NCBI GenBank assembly: GCA_028753945.1
Contig: JAPNXP010000002.1
Coordinates: 14,181,124 to 14,245,123 of the forward strand
Direction: 5' to 3'
Source: Hexactinellida sp. DTS-2022
Taxonomy: Eukaryota > Porifera > Hexactinellida
DNA length: 64,000 bases
Part shown: piece after piece, positions 35,073-50,700 of the stretch
Position numbering within the stretch: position 1 is the stretch's first letter
How the letters are laid out: each line of letters starts with the position of its first letter
Notes under the pieces: model-generated
What the model was told of the DNA's origin: nothing
The model's database searches: none
Seen by the model: the letters and a program-made list of their open reading frames with translations, nothing else
Position numbers and translations under genes: made by a program

Positions 35073-35338
35073 ACCGTATATACTCTAATAGTAGCCCCTA
35101 TTCGGATAATCGCCTACCTCCAATAATAGCCCCCCCCCCCCCAAATTAGCAAATAGAAATTTACTACCGGTACCCTGAGTAAATTTCTTTATCTAATATT
35201 AGTCGCAATACGATTCTCAACCGACTATACTAATTAAATTGTATCAACATGTGATATTCTCGAAGTCACAAAATTTATTGGTTCAGAAAATGGCTAAAAA
35301 ACAATAATCGCCTAGGCTACTATTCGAATAAATACGGT
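35073..35338. mobile_element. MITE between the convergent ends of IDI1 and STPG1
   Basis: Left ACCGTATATACTCTAATAGT and right ACTATTCGAATAAATACGGT are imperfect inverted repeats, each followed by AGCC and ATCGCCT words. A C13-like run lies near 35131-35142. Confidence 0.7.
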
Positions 35339-35752
35339 TTATTGAATTGATAAAAAACTCATTTAATCTAGGAATTAATTATTAATTATCAGCCAACACC
35401 ACTTGTAATATAATTTTAAGGCACTGGAAAGGTCATTTTTAACATATAAATGTATTTATGTTATAAGGTGTTGGCCGATATTTAAGTAAGCACTTGAATC
35501 TATTTATATTGTTATAGTACGTAATTTCTAAATATTATTTAATTAACAATGGGAATATTTTGTGTGCATTTTTAATGAATAATGATATATTGAATTGTTA
35601 ATAAAATAAAATAAAATAAATAAAATTGCCATTAAGAATAATATAAGTACCACACAAATATAATTGTAGCTGTTAACGAAAATAATATATGTAATTCTGT
35701 AGGATTAGTTCGTAAAGTTATAAAGTAGTGATTGGGTTGCTGTGTGCATTCT

Positions 35753-38700
35753 CTATATCCATTTTTGAGTTGGGTTTTGAATAAAGGAGTGCCGACTGGA
35801 CACACCTCTAGGTTTGTAGGAAGCTAGGAGATCAAATACATATAAATTAACTAAACTTTATAGTTAACAAGGAGCAAAAGTATTAAATATTAATGCACAA
35901 GTTCTGCAGCAAGTTAGATAATAGTGATTTGGTGTGGCATCGTTGTGTAAAAATCCACATTTACTTTATAAATATTCCCATTAACGTGAAGAGACAGTCT
36001 AGAGAGAGATGCTAGCGTAAGAATAGTTTGATACTCTAATTGTTTTCGTCTGTTTTAATCGTTATGATATTACCTGCTGGTTATACCGCTAAATTCATAT
36101 ATTCACTAAGTAAGTATACAAGGTTTACATTTTGAAGATGATGGTGCCATCTAAAACATCTGGTAAGAAATGAGTTAGGCACGGTCATCCACTATTGCAA
36201 TTTAATATATTAACACATCAGCGTACAATTTAAATTATTTCAAAAATATCAAAATATGGAAATTTATTTGTTATCATTTTTTTACCAATTATGGAATAAA
36301 TTGATCCTAAAAGAAAGGAATGCTAAAATTAACCCCAAAGAATGAGTTTAAGCATGATTAAAGGTATACCCCTAATCTATACACCCACGATTCACAGACA
36401 TGTGATAGATATTTATAGCTGGTATAATTACAATATACTGAGACATCAGTCTAGGGATATCTTCTAACTCTATTAGAGCATCCAGATAGAGATGTTTGAA
36501 ATTCTTATATCAAATTCTAATATAAGTCTAGTGCTCAATTAATGCACGTGTTTAATTGAATATAGTTGGCATTTTAGTCATGGTGGAATTTAAATTCAAT
36601 AGCATTTACATGTGCATAAAAGTAGGGTTTAATCTGTGCACGAGTTTATGATAAAGAATAAAAGTAAAAGATTCTCGACATAATGTAGTATATCAATTTT
36701 ATTCTCTATATAAGGTTCAGACATATGCAATTGCACAATGAGAACACATCATCACAAAATTAGAATTTCTGAATCATAATGTTAAATATCATAGCCTTGA
36801 TTCGTACCTTTGCAGTCAGATGCAATGAAAGACCAAAAATTGTATATTTGTGTAAGATCATGGAATTTCTATTATAAGAATATATTAACCGGACTATATC
36901 TCAAAAGGAGTGGTGGGACAATCTCCACACATTGAAAGTGATTTTCTAGTCTAGCAAGGGGGTATCCAGTATATTTTTATTAATTATACCATAACGATAA
37001 TTACTAGACATACCACTGGTCATCTCCGAGGGAGTAGAGACATGTATATATTTAAATAAGGTAAATATAAATCCTGTTGGTTAATAGATTGACATTGTCT
37101 AGACTCATATTAAATAAGATATGGTCAGAATTTATATAATTCTCAATAGTTATAGTTACTGTATGCAATAGATTAATATGTCTATGGTATGTGTCAGATA
37201 GATATTATCCAGATGCTATTATATCGCCTCGAGTTAATTCAGTAAAGTATTATTAGCAGACAGTAATGAGATTGAATATATCGAATATTAGCCTCATTTA
37301 TATTAACTTTTCAGTGCAGTAGAGGTCAATTTTATATGGGGTCATTTCCTATGCCGGTAATGTAGAATAATTACCACTGAGTGTCCATGGGTTCTCTATT
37401 GAGGAGAGTCATTATTAAATGGGGCAAAAATTATGCAACGTGATTACAGTGCAATTTTGATTATCCGAACTCGTTGAGACCAGTCAATCATATTCGGATC
37501 GGATGACTTACAGTTCTTTTCATTTAATGCAGAAATACATTATGGAACAACATTGGGACCTTCCTGGGGTGTTCGGAAAAACACTATTAAATACACCTGC
37601 AAATTTAATTATACAATGTTTATTTGCAGAATATATCCTCATGTTATGCGCCACGCCAAGTTGGCTCAAAATTCAGAAAGATACCATAAGTGCTCGCCCC
37701 AGGACTAAGTGAATCCATTCTATTGAACTTTACCCGCCTTTTCTCATAGAATTATTAATGCAGCCAAGGCCGCTGAATGAACAGCACAGTCACAAAGCTT
37801 GGATTCAACAGAAAAGCAGATTACAGTCGTACGAATTTAAAATTGCTTACTACGGCCCTGAAATATTATTAGTTGTAATTTGAATGATATATGGTTTGAA
37901 TAAATCAATACAAGTAGTATTTTAACAATAGTTATTGTATTGAGTGGGTGTGAGCAAGATGTTCGACTGCGGGAGTTAGCGCCAGAATGTTAACATATTC
38001 TCTAGCCACTTTGATATAATATAATACGGGGAAAGGATAAAGCTAAATATCATCATGCAAGATAACTGTCTCTTAGAATGAGACATATATTCCATTAGGA
38101 TGGAATAATATTGAATTATTTTATGTGATTTGAGCATACCGTCTGCATTTAATATCAAATGAATAAATTACGGTACAGTCGAAATCGGGTTTTTTTGTCT
38201 TATCGGGTTATTTTGCCTCCTTGCTTCTCCTTGTTTCTTCATAACCTCATAGAACTGTATATTGTTAAATACGGGTTTTTTTGCCTCTTTTTCCAAGCAT
38301 TTAGGGGGGCAAAAAAACCCAGTTTCGACTGTATTAGCAATATTATTATATTAGTTGTAATTGATAATAGTAGTTAATACACGTGTAACGTATTACTTAT
38401 GGTACGTATAATACGTGATACACGAAGATGAATTTTATTAGTGATAACTTATTAAAACACTAATATAATTATTTTGCACTGAATTCTGACTCTTGAATTT
38501 ATTTAATGCTTAGTCATCGAAACGAACGAATATTCGTTCGTTTGAAAAAACGTTTTGAAAAAATAATTTTTCAAAATGATTGCCGGAGGCCCATTGAATT
38601 TGTCGCTATAAAAAGGTTTTCCCAAATTTTCGAGACCGGCATGGGAGCTTAAATCACGAGATATACCCTAAAGTATCAGAATCAGGCATAAAACTTAACT

Positions 38701-41700
38701 AGCCAGAGGTTGGTCACGGAATCTTAGATTTTGACCCTACTAAAATCCACAATGTTATAAGATATTTAACATATTTCTGACCTCAGTCCTCCTCAGGTGA
38801 AGTATTTTAATTTGAAAGAGAGAACAGAAATATAATATTATACTTCAGAGAGCATAAACACTAATCACATGGAGATTAGGTGCAAAATATTAAATTAATT
38901 GAATTAAATTTAGTTATTGACTTAGTTATATTATAAATTCTCTTACAATTATATTTGGGGACAAAACATTTAATATTGAAATAATTTGTCCTAATAAAAT
39001 AGACAATTACTTAGGCAGATGGGTAGATCTGGTATGTTGCAATTTATATTTTGAAAATGAATTTTAAAATAGTTATTTCGAGCAATAATATCTGACGAGC
39101 GGAAAATGAAAATAATTTAGTAATTATATTATTCAGCAAATTCCTGAAAACTAATTAATGTTTTAATAATTTACCGTAGGATGTTGTAATTAGCTAGCGT
39201 ATACCTTGTCAGTTCACAAGGTATGCATTTTGATATTATAGAGCATAGTTTACTGTAGGATAATTCCAATGGGAAGGTATAAGGCGGGAGGAAATATATT
39301 GCTCAATCCTAAACTACTGCATTCCATTAAAATTAATTAAAGGGAAATAATTGAATAATTACCAAGTCAAACAAAATTGATTACAGCCATCACTAATTGC
39401 TTTGCATTTATACTAGAATATATTATTAAGCAATACAAATAAAAATTTATCCTAAAGGAGTTGATCTATATAATTACTCAAATATACCAATTGAAATCAT
39501 TATTATAAGTTATTACATAGTTGTATTAAGTAACTCTCTTAATAATCTTCTTGAAATAATTAACTTAAAAGGTTAGACACCATCAATGATAAAGCCAATT
39601 GAAACACTAATGGTATTACAATTGACGTAAAAAAAGAACTTCAATTTATGAAATTTAATTTGGTGAACTCTAATAGAATTCACAAAAATCGCGATTTATG
39701 AGTCGAAAGCTGTATCATATGATTGCGTGTTATTTGAAACCACATTGATTAGAATTTCCTGAATAGATTTATGTAAGCAAAATTGGTAGTTGCACAATAG
39801 AATGCAACTAATGTTCTCAATTTTAAGGAAAAAGCTTATTCAGCAAATGTTCATCCATTTTAGATTCGATTAGTCTAGATTTTAGTCTGAAATTTAACCA
39901 TACTAACGTAACAGGAAAAGTGCAATGTATACTCCACCCCCCCGCAGCTGCCCGCACATTCATGCTTATCCACAAAAGTTAACTAAGTTGAATGGCAAAG
40001 CAATTAGTTAACAATGCTGATAAAATGTCCAAATGGATAAATGACTCAGATCGCAATAAAATTAATACAATACAATAAGCTGAAATAAGAAAAAATAAAT
40101 AAAAATACTTTATTAATTTCACCAAAATTATGTTTGGACTTTGTAAGTTGTTTATAATTATAGATAACCTTCTTGTCGAAAGCAAATTAAAACATTAATT
40201 GTTCTATTAATAAAATGCATTGTGTAGAGTATATCGAAGCATTACTACAATATTATATTATATTAAATAGGTATAATAGTTCTATAGTAGATATTTCTAA
40301 AAATAGTTTACTGAAATTAATCGAACATCAGTTTCCGTTAATTGTTAATTAATCCATTCGTTTCATGTTAATACTCAAATTGAAATATATTATATTCTCT
40401 AATAGTGTTTCTCAAACTTTTTACAGCGCATATCACTTCAGCAAATATTAGGGTCTCCGCGTACCATCATAATGACCGACATTAAAATACACCCCCGAAA
40501 ATAAACAATATAAAAACACTCGTAAAATAAACAGTACTAAATTTACAATAAATAGAATATGACCGACATTTAAGTTAAATACAAATACAGTGCAACCTCC
40601 CTTATTCGGGCACTGTGGTCCGGAGGGTGCCCGTAAACTCGGAATTTGTCCGGATCTGAGAAATACAATGGCTGGTACATATGCAATTCCAATGTATCTG
40701 ATCCATATTTTCTAAATTCATTCAAAATTTAAAACTTATATTTTTAACGGGTTGTGGATAATTTAAGATATGTATCTGTTATATATTTTGTCATTAAATT
40801 CCATTATTAGTTAATGAATACATATTTAGCTTGTCTTTACACCAATAAGGGTGCCCGGATCTGGGAGGTTTGAGTGTAATGTTAAAATATCAAATATGTT
40901 GGTGTACATCGACATAGCAACTTACAGATCTAATTAGTGAGAAAGGTGCTAGGTGCAATTTAAATTTTGATATATTTTAACTTAAAAACGAGATACCTCC
41001 GTATACGTATCACTAGAAGGGGCTGCGTATCATTAGTGGTACGCGTACTCAGGGTTCCATCCGGGCGTGCGCGACGAGCCTCCACAAGAGTAATTTTGAA
41101 GGAAACTTGTCTAGGCGCGCAAAAAAAGAGAGATATTCCCATTGACATAATACAAAGACCACCTTATATGTAGACGGTCTATTTCTAGACGGTCTATAAA
41201 AGCCCATACAAATAAGCCAAAAATTTGTAGACCGTCTATAAATTCTGTAGACCACTTGCCCTGCTTTTTATGGGTAATACTAATCAATAAATGTATATGA
41301 AGAAACCTGGTCTAGAAATAACGGTCTACATACAAGATATCTCTAATACAAATTGATTTTAGGCGCGGAAAATTTTGTCTGGATTAAAGCCTACCCGTAC
41401 CACAGCTTGAGTACAACTGATCTATACTATTAAACACAAGGCTTGATATTATATATGTATGTATAACATATGTACATTTGTTTGTTTGGCCCGAGTTGAT
41501 TGAAGAAATTGGTCCATATAATAAATTTCATTCGAATTGTCATCGAGTATAAGTATACTAGATTAAGACTCTGAATATGGCTTACCAATTATTAATATAT
41601 CATTCTGTATAGTGAATTGTTCGGGTTAATAGTTCTTAATTAAGGGAAATATATTTATTATATAATCAATAAAGAGACATGTTCAAGAGTCCCTTTAAGT

Positions 41701-44700
41701 AATATATATAAATCCCAACTACTTATTAAGCAGAATCTTATAACGTATCAATATAATATCGGGGGTATGTAATATATAACATAAGTATTTATAAATATCA
41801 TTGTGCTATTCAGGTATTATACCCAGTTTTAGGTTAGTTGGAATTCTCGTTCGGATTAACGAGAGCGCACAGTAAATTAGTAAGTCCAACTAATAACTAA
41901 GGATATAAGCACTAACCAGGTCCAGGGATATCTTTTTCTCTCTGTGTTTGCAGTTCTCTCGCAGTAGACTGAAAACAGGAACTGGCTTTGATTAAATAAT
42001 CGCTGCTAGATCTGGTCCTCTTTCCTTGTACGGACCTCACTCTCTCGGTAACCTCGTAGGCTCCCGGCCCTGGGAAACTGGGCAGAGAGGGAATGGGCTG
42101 GGCCGGGGCTGATAGAGTTAGAGCGTGTCTCCTTCTGAAATGTAATTGTCGCATAAATAAGTTAACAAGTTTTTCATTTGTGAAAAGATAAATAGCACAA
42201 GTTTAAAAACAGGCATAATTCAGTTCTAATAACGATAAATTTTTATAACAGTAATATAATGGATATGTTGCAGTATATTAGAAACTTCTGTGTGTTCAAG
42301 AATACACAGCCTCAAACTTTGTGTATTTGCTACAAATACATCAGAGTTTAGTTGGCTAATAGGTATTTGTTAGATGCCATTTCATGTCTAGCCGAAAGAA
42401 GGAAGAGATTACGCCTAAGGATTCGGTGCGTACTCTCCTCTCGGCATCAATCGCGCTTTCCTCTATCTCTTTGGACCTCCGCAACAAACAGCTATCATGT
42501 CTATTCGCCGAGTTCGCCCTGCTGCACAGGCTGGAGTACCTGTACCTGGAAGGGAACCTGCTGGAAGAGCTGCCCGCCGAGGTGGTGCGAGGCTGGAACG
42601 CTCTGCGTTGGTTGGATTTAAGGAACAACCTCTTGTCGCGGCTGCCGGGCGCAATCGGGGAACTGAGGAGTCTCAGAACGCTGCTGCTCGCTGGGAATAG
42701 GATCAGCGAGCTGCCCGTAGAGCTAGGAAATCTCAATAAACTGACCGGATTGAATCTATCGGGCAATCCTCTCCTGGACCCTCCTAAGAGCGTGGTGCAG
42801 CATGGAGTTAGACAGGTGCTTAGCTATCTGCTGCAGAAGCAAGCTAGCTCTCAGCTGGAACAGATCCCGGGCTTCGCGACGCACAAACACTCCCAGCTGA
42901 TACACTCGGACAGGAGCGCCTACCCCTCGGAGTACCCGCAAGAAGACCCCGCCACCGATATGCCCCCGGAGCTGACCCTAAAGAGGGTCAAGCTGTTTGC
43001 AATGCACGGCGTTAGGAACCCCGTCCCGAAGAGGTTCCCTTCGCCAGCTAACTTCTCCCTCTACTCGGGCCCCGTCAAGCAGAACCAGCCGTTCGTGATG
43101 CGGAAACCCTCTCTCCAGAAGAAGGCGAAGAAGGACAGACTGCCCCCACTGGAGCACAACCTCGATAAGAGGAGTCTAATGGAAGTGATACACGAAACCG
43201 CTGTTCCGCCAAATTCGCAGCAGCGGCTCGCCCCCAAGTGGCTCGAGGACCCGGCTGCTCAGGCGAGACTGGTCCTGCAAGAGAGCAAGTCCGGGAAACA
43301 TATATTAGATATAGAGCACCATGAACAAACAAGAATAGCAGCAAACAGAGCGTTGGCATTAATGAATAACTCTAGTGAGTTTTGTGTACCAAATGAAGAG
43401 AAGAAGTTGTCGCATATCAGAGCCAATAGGCCGAAGGAAGCTAGACTGAGGAGAGATACAGACACACACTCGGAGGAAGTTAAAGCCTATGAAAACATTT
43501 CATACAGTCTTACTCCATTCACGGGCGGACTTGACATTATATGAAAACAACATTATTCTTATTAATATATTCATACCAACCTTTATTACTTTGTTTAAAT
43601 CCTAAAATGTTTTTACAATTCCTATACATACTTTGTAATTTTATATATTATATTAAGTCTCTAATTTACAATTTCGAGAAAAGTGATTAGATTCTGAAAC
43701 GCTTCATTAATCATTATACGTAGTTTGAATCGTAGTGATTCAAAAGCTACTTGTTTTCAAGGGAAAATAAAATTAATTTATGTTTTGTAATAATAATACA
43801 GTGAGCTCCCGTTATAACGAAGTCGGATATAACGAAATACCCGCTTATAACGAAATGGAGAATTGGAGATTCCCCCCCCCCCCAGAGCACTAAATGTATT
43901 AATTATTATCCGCTTATAACTAAGGAATTTGCAGGTCCGAAGCACATCGTTATAACGAGAGTTCACTGTAATATAATAACTGCATTTAATGTTAACCTTC
44001 AGACAGGAGGCAACACGTTTAAATATTATTGAAGAGATTATATTTTTGGATTAAATTGATTGAGTTTGTTCATACTCTACTAATCGAAGATATTGAATTG
44101 CTTCTATTTCTTGAGGATTTACTCTTATTTGTTATTATTCATAAACTGGATTTGAATATGAATTTAATCTAGTAAACACTCTATTGCATGTTATCTTGAG
44201 TAGTTGACTACTATAGAAATAGAATTAAAATATTTTATCTTTAACGAGTACAAAGTAACAACATGCTAAATTATTTGTCAAAAATAATCACCTAACTCAA
44301 CAAACCCACTTACATAGGTGATATAGTAGTTAACATAATTAACAATAGTGCACTTAGAAAATAATATTTAATCATTAACTACGAGCAGTGACGTTTGGCG
44401 CTTCTTAAACTTTAATAATAGTAATGATTATTTGTAAGATCAATGGGTTATGTTGGCAGTCATAATATTAATTGTTCTAATTTGAAATAATACCACCTAA
44501 TAATGTAGTACGGAGCACCTCGTTGTAATTATGTCAATTTATCGTCTACGTAAATGGACAATTATAGCCTAAACACTTGTGAAGAAATGGAAATAATGGA
44601 AACAATTAATATTGAATAATACAAGATAAGTTATAGCCAGATCAACCATTCTAATCTACAGGTTACAAGTCCTCCTTATACAGAAAAATATACAGTTGGG

Positions 44701-47700
44701 TAACTTGGGTTCACCTAATAGCAAGTCATGTACGTATTGCCCAAATTAACTTGAAAAAAGCGAACTTGTAAATAGAGCAACTAACAATAAAGTATCTATA
44801 AAATCTAATATTAATTAGCTATTATCTAATAACTTGCTAATAGCGAAACACTCATTAAATATATCTATAAAATATTAATAACTATTATTAGATAACAAAT
44901 ATTTGTACAATTAGCAATTTGTATACATTCGCTCGTCCTTTCTAAAGTTGTTAATACGAATCTTTCTATTAGAACAATGTTATTAGAACCCCACTGTATT
45001 GATCTCGCAATAATATTTCACAATCACTTAAAAAAAAAACACGTAACATAATTTTCCAATTTGTGCAGAAGTATGCATTAGCGTACTGGTCTTATTTATT
45101 GATTATTTTTCAGAATATACAGGTAATGTGTTAATTAATATATTTATTTCATTTTTAATAGGAAAAAATGCATGTTTGTAATTTGTATTTGATTTTGATT
45201 TTAAATAATGGCAACTAACAGTTTCAGTGCAACACACGTGGTTAATTAATATATTTGATTATCCTCGTAAGTGCAATTAACTGTTCAGTTCTACTTTGCA
45301 CGATATACGTATGTATAAATGAATCTTTAGCATACTTACCAAAAAAAATTCCTGGATTTCCCTGGGTTATTAAACATACATAGTACATAAGTATACTCTG
45401 TGAGTATGTAATCGACAAATTGTTTTAGCGTGTCTTGAAGAAAACTATAACATCCCTGGATGGATGGATGGTAAGTATGCAAAATGCAAAAAAGATGGTA
45501 AGCAAAAAAATACACTAAGGCTCTCAGACTCTAGAGTAGAGAAATTAACTGTAAAAAGAAATTTTCTGAGATGACAATGACACGAGTTGTCTATAATATC
45601 TGCCCTTCCTATGTACAATAGCTATCCCAACCGCATCTACTCTATATCAGTTAGTATCTGTGTAAGTTGGGAAGATATGTTTATGTATTATCTCTATGGG
45701 CCGGCCGCGGCCAGACTAGTGACTCTAACGATAAAAATTTCCTTTGTCTCTAAAGTCTAAACCAACTCTACAGCGACAAGATTAAAGAGTGGACGACTAA
45801 ATATGATTTAGTATATAATGACAGTGCTTCTACAGAGTATGTAATAAGGTGGGTAACATAATCAGTGATACCAATTATCTCTTAATTAATTATAATAATT
45901 CTTACAACAAGTATGCAATTAACAGTCTAAATAGGTTTCATATCAATACAATCTTAAATATATAATTACAAGTCTACAGAATCAACTGCAGCTGCTACTG
46001 ATTAGACTATATTAAAGGCTACGAGCATTTTAATGACGAGTAGTACACATACAAACAGTATTGACTAAAATGCAAATAGAACCACGAAATACCAACCTCA
46101 CACAATTACCTTGTTAATGACTTTATATTCAGTAAACACAAAGAAGTAGCGATGTATTCAGAAATAAATTTAATCGGAATATATCAATTTGACGATTTAC
46201 TCGTCTCACGGGGAAAAAAAATTTCTACAGTTAAATCGATAATACTAAGCTCTTAACCCTGGAGAATACGCTAATATTGTCGTTTTATACATAGAACCGA
46301 ATGAAATTTACAAAGCTTTTTTTATCAAACTCGGTTTGAAAAAAAATAGGCCGACCCACAAAGGTATTACCGAGTTTTAAAAGTATTCAAATGCAATAAA
46401 TTTCAATCAAAATTATGCATTTTTCACCTCAAGTATTTTAAGAAAATATTCTTAATGTTGCGTAAGTTCGTTACATCGTACGTACCAGTGAAGAGATTAA
46501 TTGTGCTTTTAGTATGAGTGACTCACTTAATTGCACCACTGCTATTTCAATTCAAAGCAGGTTGTGGCTTGACGCAATCGTAGAGCAATCACAAATAGAT
46601 TACAAACGATTTATGTTTATTATTGATGTATTTTTGATAGTTCAGGTGTATCTAACTAAATCGGATTAATTATAAGATAAAACTTACATTGTTTTGGGTT
46701 TATTCTGTTGTTTAGTGTTAACGTGTGGCGAGTACTCAGCAGGCCCAGGACTCTAAACAATAACAATTTTTAATTATCACCACTAATAACAATAGAATAA
46801 CAATAATCGAATAAATATTTAAATATACAAAGTACGTACTAACCGAGGTACGTCTTATCCGTATGCATAATCCACAAGTCGAAATACTGACTTTTTCAAT
46901 GATATTAATACAATGTAGGGTATTCAAGTCTTTAATACTTAACGATAATATTAATATATTTTAATTGTACTTACTCAACTTAAAACTAATACTAACTGAG
47001 TTCTGCTGATAGTTTTCTAGAGTATGTACTAACCGAATTAAAATAAATGCATTTCATTTACTTAGGAATATAAATTGGTACGTCTTACCCGAGAGTACGA
47101 ATTACCCGAATCATTTATAATGGATCAGATAGGAGGAAAAATCGGTTATTAGAGAACAGTACGTAGAATCCGAGAGTACGTCTTAAGCCGAGTACGTACT
47201 AAGCTGAGCACGTATACGTATTACTAAGCGAGTCCACTGTAGTTAATTATAAATTATTTTGATAGTCAAATTCAAAAGTTCAACTCTAATTGTATCATTC
47301 CAAGCCAAATTGATATACCCAGTAAAGTAATTTCTAGTTACGATTTATCAACAGATCATTGGGTAATAATTCAGTTAATACGTCAGGGTCTAATCAATTC
47401 CTACCATTTATCCAGGATTCAATAAGATGAAATCTATACCCCAATTACAAACTCTTAATTGTAAACGTACAGGTCAATAAGAGTTATTTAAGTTAGAGCC
47501 ACCCATCTTAATGTAATGATGGACTTATTCTCCTAGGATAAACAACAATCGCTGTATTTTCCTCGTATTAAACACTTAATTAATTATGTATGTATAAGTA
47601 AGCAATATTAATGCAGGGCCGGCGGGAGATGATGCCATGGCCTGACATTTTATTTTTAAGATACAACAGTTCTGAATTCTGTAATACAAATACGTACGTA

Positions 47701-50700
47701 CGTATATTCTCGGAAGCGGTCAGCCATGGCTGATCGAGTAGCCAGGCTTGTTTTCGGGAATTTGCGTTACTTAATGTTTTAACGGGCCTAATATTTAGAT
47801 TTGAATAATTTCGTAAAATTATACACAAATAAGTTAAAACAGTGAGGTTCTCCCGAAAACAATAATCCATATTTTTAGCAAAATAATCCAGGTATTCATG
47901 CCTAGCGGTGCTAATTAGATTGTATAAGTAACTTTTGCATGGCACTTACCAGAATCTTCTGATTGACTCCAGACCTGTTAGACTTTGACTTAAATACTGA
48001 GGAGTAGTTAGTGAGCTGAGCCTGGGTTGGGGTCTGATCAACATTATACTGACCTACGGTACAAAATATACAGTAGAACCATGTCAATATGAACACGGTA
48101 ATACGAACATATATTTACACAAAATCAGGTACCTACAATGGCTATTCAATTGATATTACTCCGGATAAGACGAACAAATTTGGACCGTCCGTTGGTGTTC
48201 GTATACTGTATTAGTTATGATACATTCCTAGGATTTGTAAATACAGTAGACATTTCTTAATCTTTCTACTAAAAGAGTCAAAGGCTTTGGAGTAAATTAT
48301 GATTTGTTTATTACATTGAGCTCTATTATTTCTAGAACAAATTACTACTTTAATTACTTTCTACCAATTGTCTTCTATGTTTATATACAATGATCATCAG
48401 CAGAATTTATACAAATAAATAATAGAATCAGATTGTCTTTATAATAGCATTCTTTATCTTTACTACGTTAACGTTAATTAACCCTAATATTTCTACAAGA
48501 TTACTATTTAATAAAAAAAATTATTCAGTAGATAATCTACAATATATGTCTGTACTTGTAGGAGTGGAGAAGAATTACCATATACATGTATCTCTTTAGA
48601 AACATTAAATTATATTATAATGGGACAATTGAATGAAAGCAATTGTGCCAATTTAAGTGGAATTGACTAGATTTATATTCTCAAATCTGTAACATAGAAT
48701 TACGGTGTACAATGTTTAGCTATTAACGGACTTAAACAGGACTAGCAATTGGCTAAATCGCCATTAACATGCGAATACGTATGTTAATCATACCCAAAGT
48801 AATTAACAACAGTAGCTTTTGAATACGAAAGGGGGGAAGAACTGTGTTACTAACAGCAAATAGCAATAGCTATCTTTAACAGCATTTCTATAATCACTCA
48901 CCTGGACCAGGGTTGGGATTGACAGTGCAAGTAGAATCAAGAATTCTGGGAGTTCTATTATTAGAAAAATATTTCTATTAAAAATCAATTCAGTTAACTG
49001 ACATACTTGTAAGTACTTACCTACTTTGACTTGAAGATAGAGTAGTCTTCTTTCTGGTCAAAGCTATCTGTTGGTCTCAACTACAGATTTGTAAATTATA
49101 ATACGTAATATTATTAATATTTTGAGAAAATTTAAAAATAGCTTTCGTTGTAAATGAGGTGAAACTCAACTGTTAAACTAAGTTAGATATAAAACCATGT
49201 GCGTCGTAATATGAATTATTTGGTTAGGAATCCATTGAGGGAATTTTGTAATTTAATACTCGTAAAATTAGAAATTCACAGCTATTTCTTATAAAATTTG
49301 GAAACGAAATAACAAATACCTGGGACGTTATACGGGGAATAACAGTATTCAGATAATACTTCCATTTATGCTCAAATCTATTAGTGTATAATTACAGTAA
49401 TAAGAATAACAGGTACGTATTATTATATTTAGGCAACAAACTGATAGAGCTCCGTACATCATATTTATTAGGAGATGGGGACTTGTGCTTTGTCTCTACC
49501 TCCTGAATCAAGGCCTCTTTGAATAATCTACACCGCGCAGTTAATGTACAGTTGGGAGTAATTGTGATTAATTAAATTTGAATAATACATTCTTGGTGCA
49601 CATATAACCAGGGGCAAATAAACTTCTCCCTTAGGCCTTAGGGTTTGCTAGTTTTATTACCTAATAATATTTTGTGATTTTGTTTTCTGAGCTAGTAGTT
49701 GTTTTATTTAAACCTAGGATTCAAACCTTTTCCACGAACCCTGTTTTCCGGGTCAACTATATTGGCGTCAACTTGTCAAAGTCCATCATCGTATTATCAA
49801 AATCAAATTCAAATTGTTACCATAGACAATCCGGTGACCCTAAAAATATTTGCCGAGCCTACTTTGGGTCGCGAGCCATGGTTTTAAGAACCCTGGTTAA
49901 ACTATATAACTACAGTATATTATACCTTGATGCATTGCTGCGATTAAAGTCCTTCTTCATTAGAATTGGGAAATAAGAAGCTGTAGGAATAATAACTGAG
50001 TAAAGTACATATTATTATATGGATGGTACGTGAGGTACATATTATTACATGGATGGTATACGTGAGTCGACAAATTATGGATAAAATGATGTTTTAATTA
50101 AAACTACGAGAATGAAGTATGATACGCACTAACAAATTATTAATTCATATTAAGTAATACATCTCTATTTCCAATCTGTATTAACAGTGCAATTAAACCA
50201 ATTTCAGTACAATATAAAGGTTTATGCAATTGCAATCTTTCTTAGATAGCATATCTAACGACCAGATGAGTTGATAAGGTAAGTGTACTTGTTGGAATAA
50301 TTTATGAAAGTACTTTTAAATACTGGCACAAATATGCAAAAAAATGATTCATACGTAGAATGATGATGATATTAACAATAAACAATACATTATTACTAAG
50401 ATATATTCCGATATGCAAATTCAGTAATTACTGCATACTGCCTTATTGGAAGCTTGAACAAAACACTGTTTCCAAATCTAGGATATTTCCCCAACTTGTT
50501 ATATATCCAATTTTCATATTTTGGCATTATTCAAATTACTTAACATGGATTTGAGCATAACTTGCACTTCTATGGTTTAATAAAAAATATTCATACAAGC
50601 AATTATCCAATATTAATTAAAGCTAGCTATTATGGTATATTTGTTGCAGTGTATTAGAGAACTTAGTGAGTACGCGTACACACCATTTAAGTTTGGTGTG

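Noticed and set aside
40960..41255. Three overlapping open frames near 41 kb
   Set aside because: They lie inside the decayed hAT element and are formed by its inverted repeats.
43075..43359. Minus-strand open frame of 94 codons over the LRRC27-like gene
   Set aside because: It is a shadow frame of the GC-rich LRRC27-like coding sequence.
49021..49024. GTAAGT at 49020 as donor of the fifth STPG1 exon
   Set aside because: Using it would leave an in-frame TAG; the overlapping GTAGGT donor after 49025 keeps the frame and the phase of the next exon.
49674..49976. A 100-codon open frame on the plus strand
   Set aside because: It lies over an old hAT MITE (49715-49895) and shows no protein family signature.
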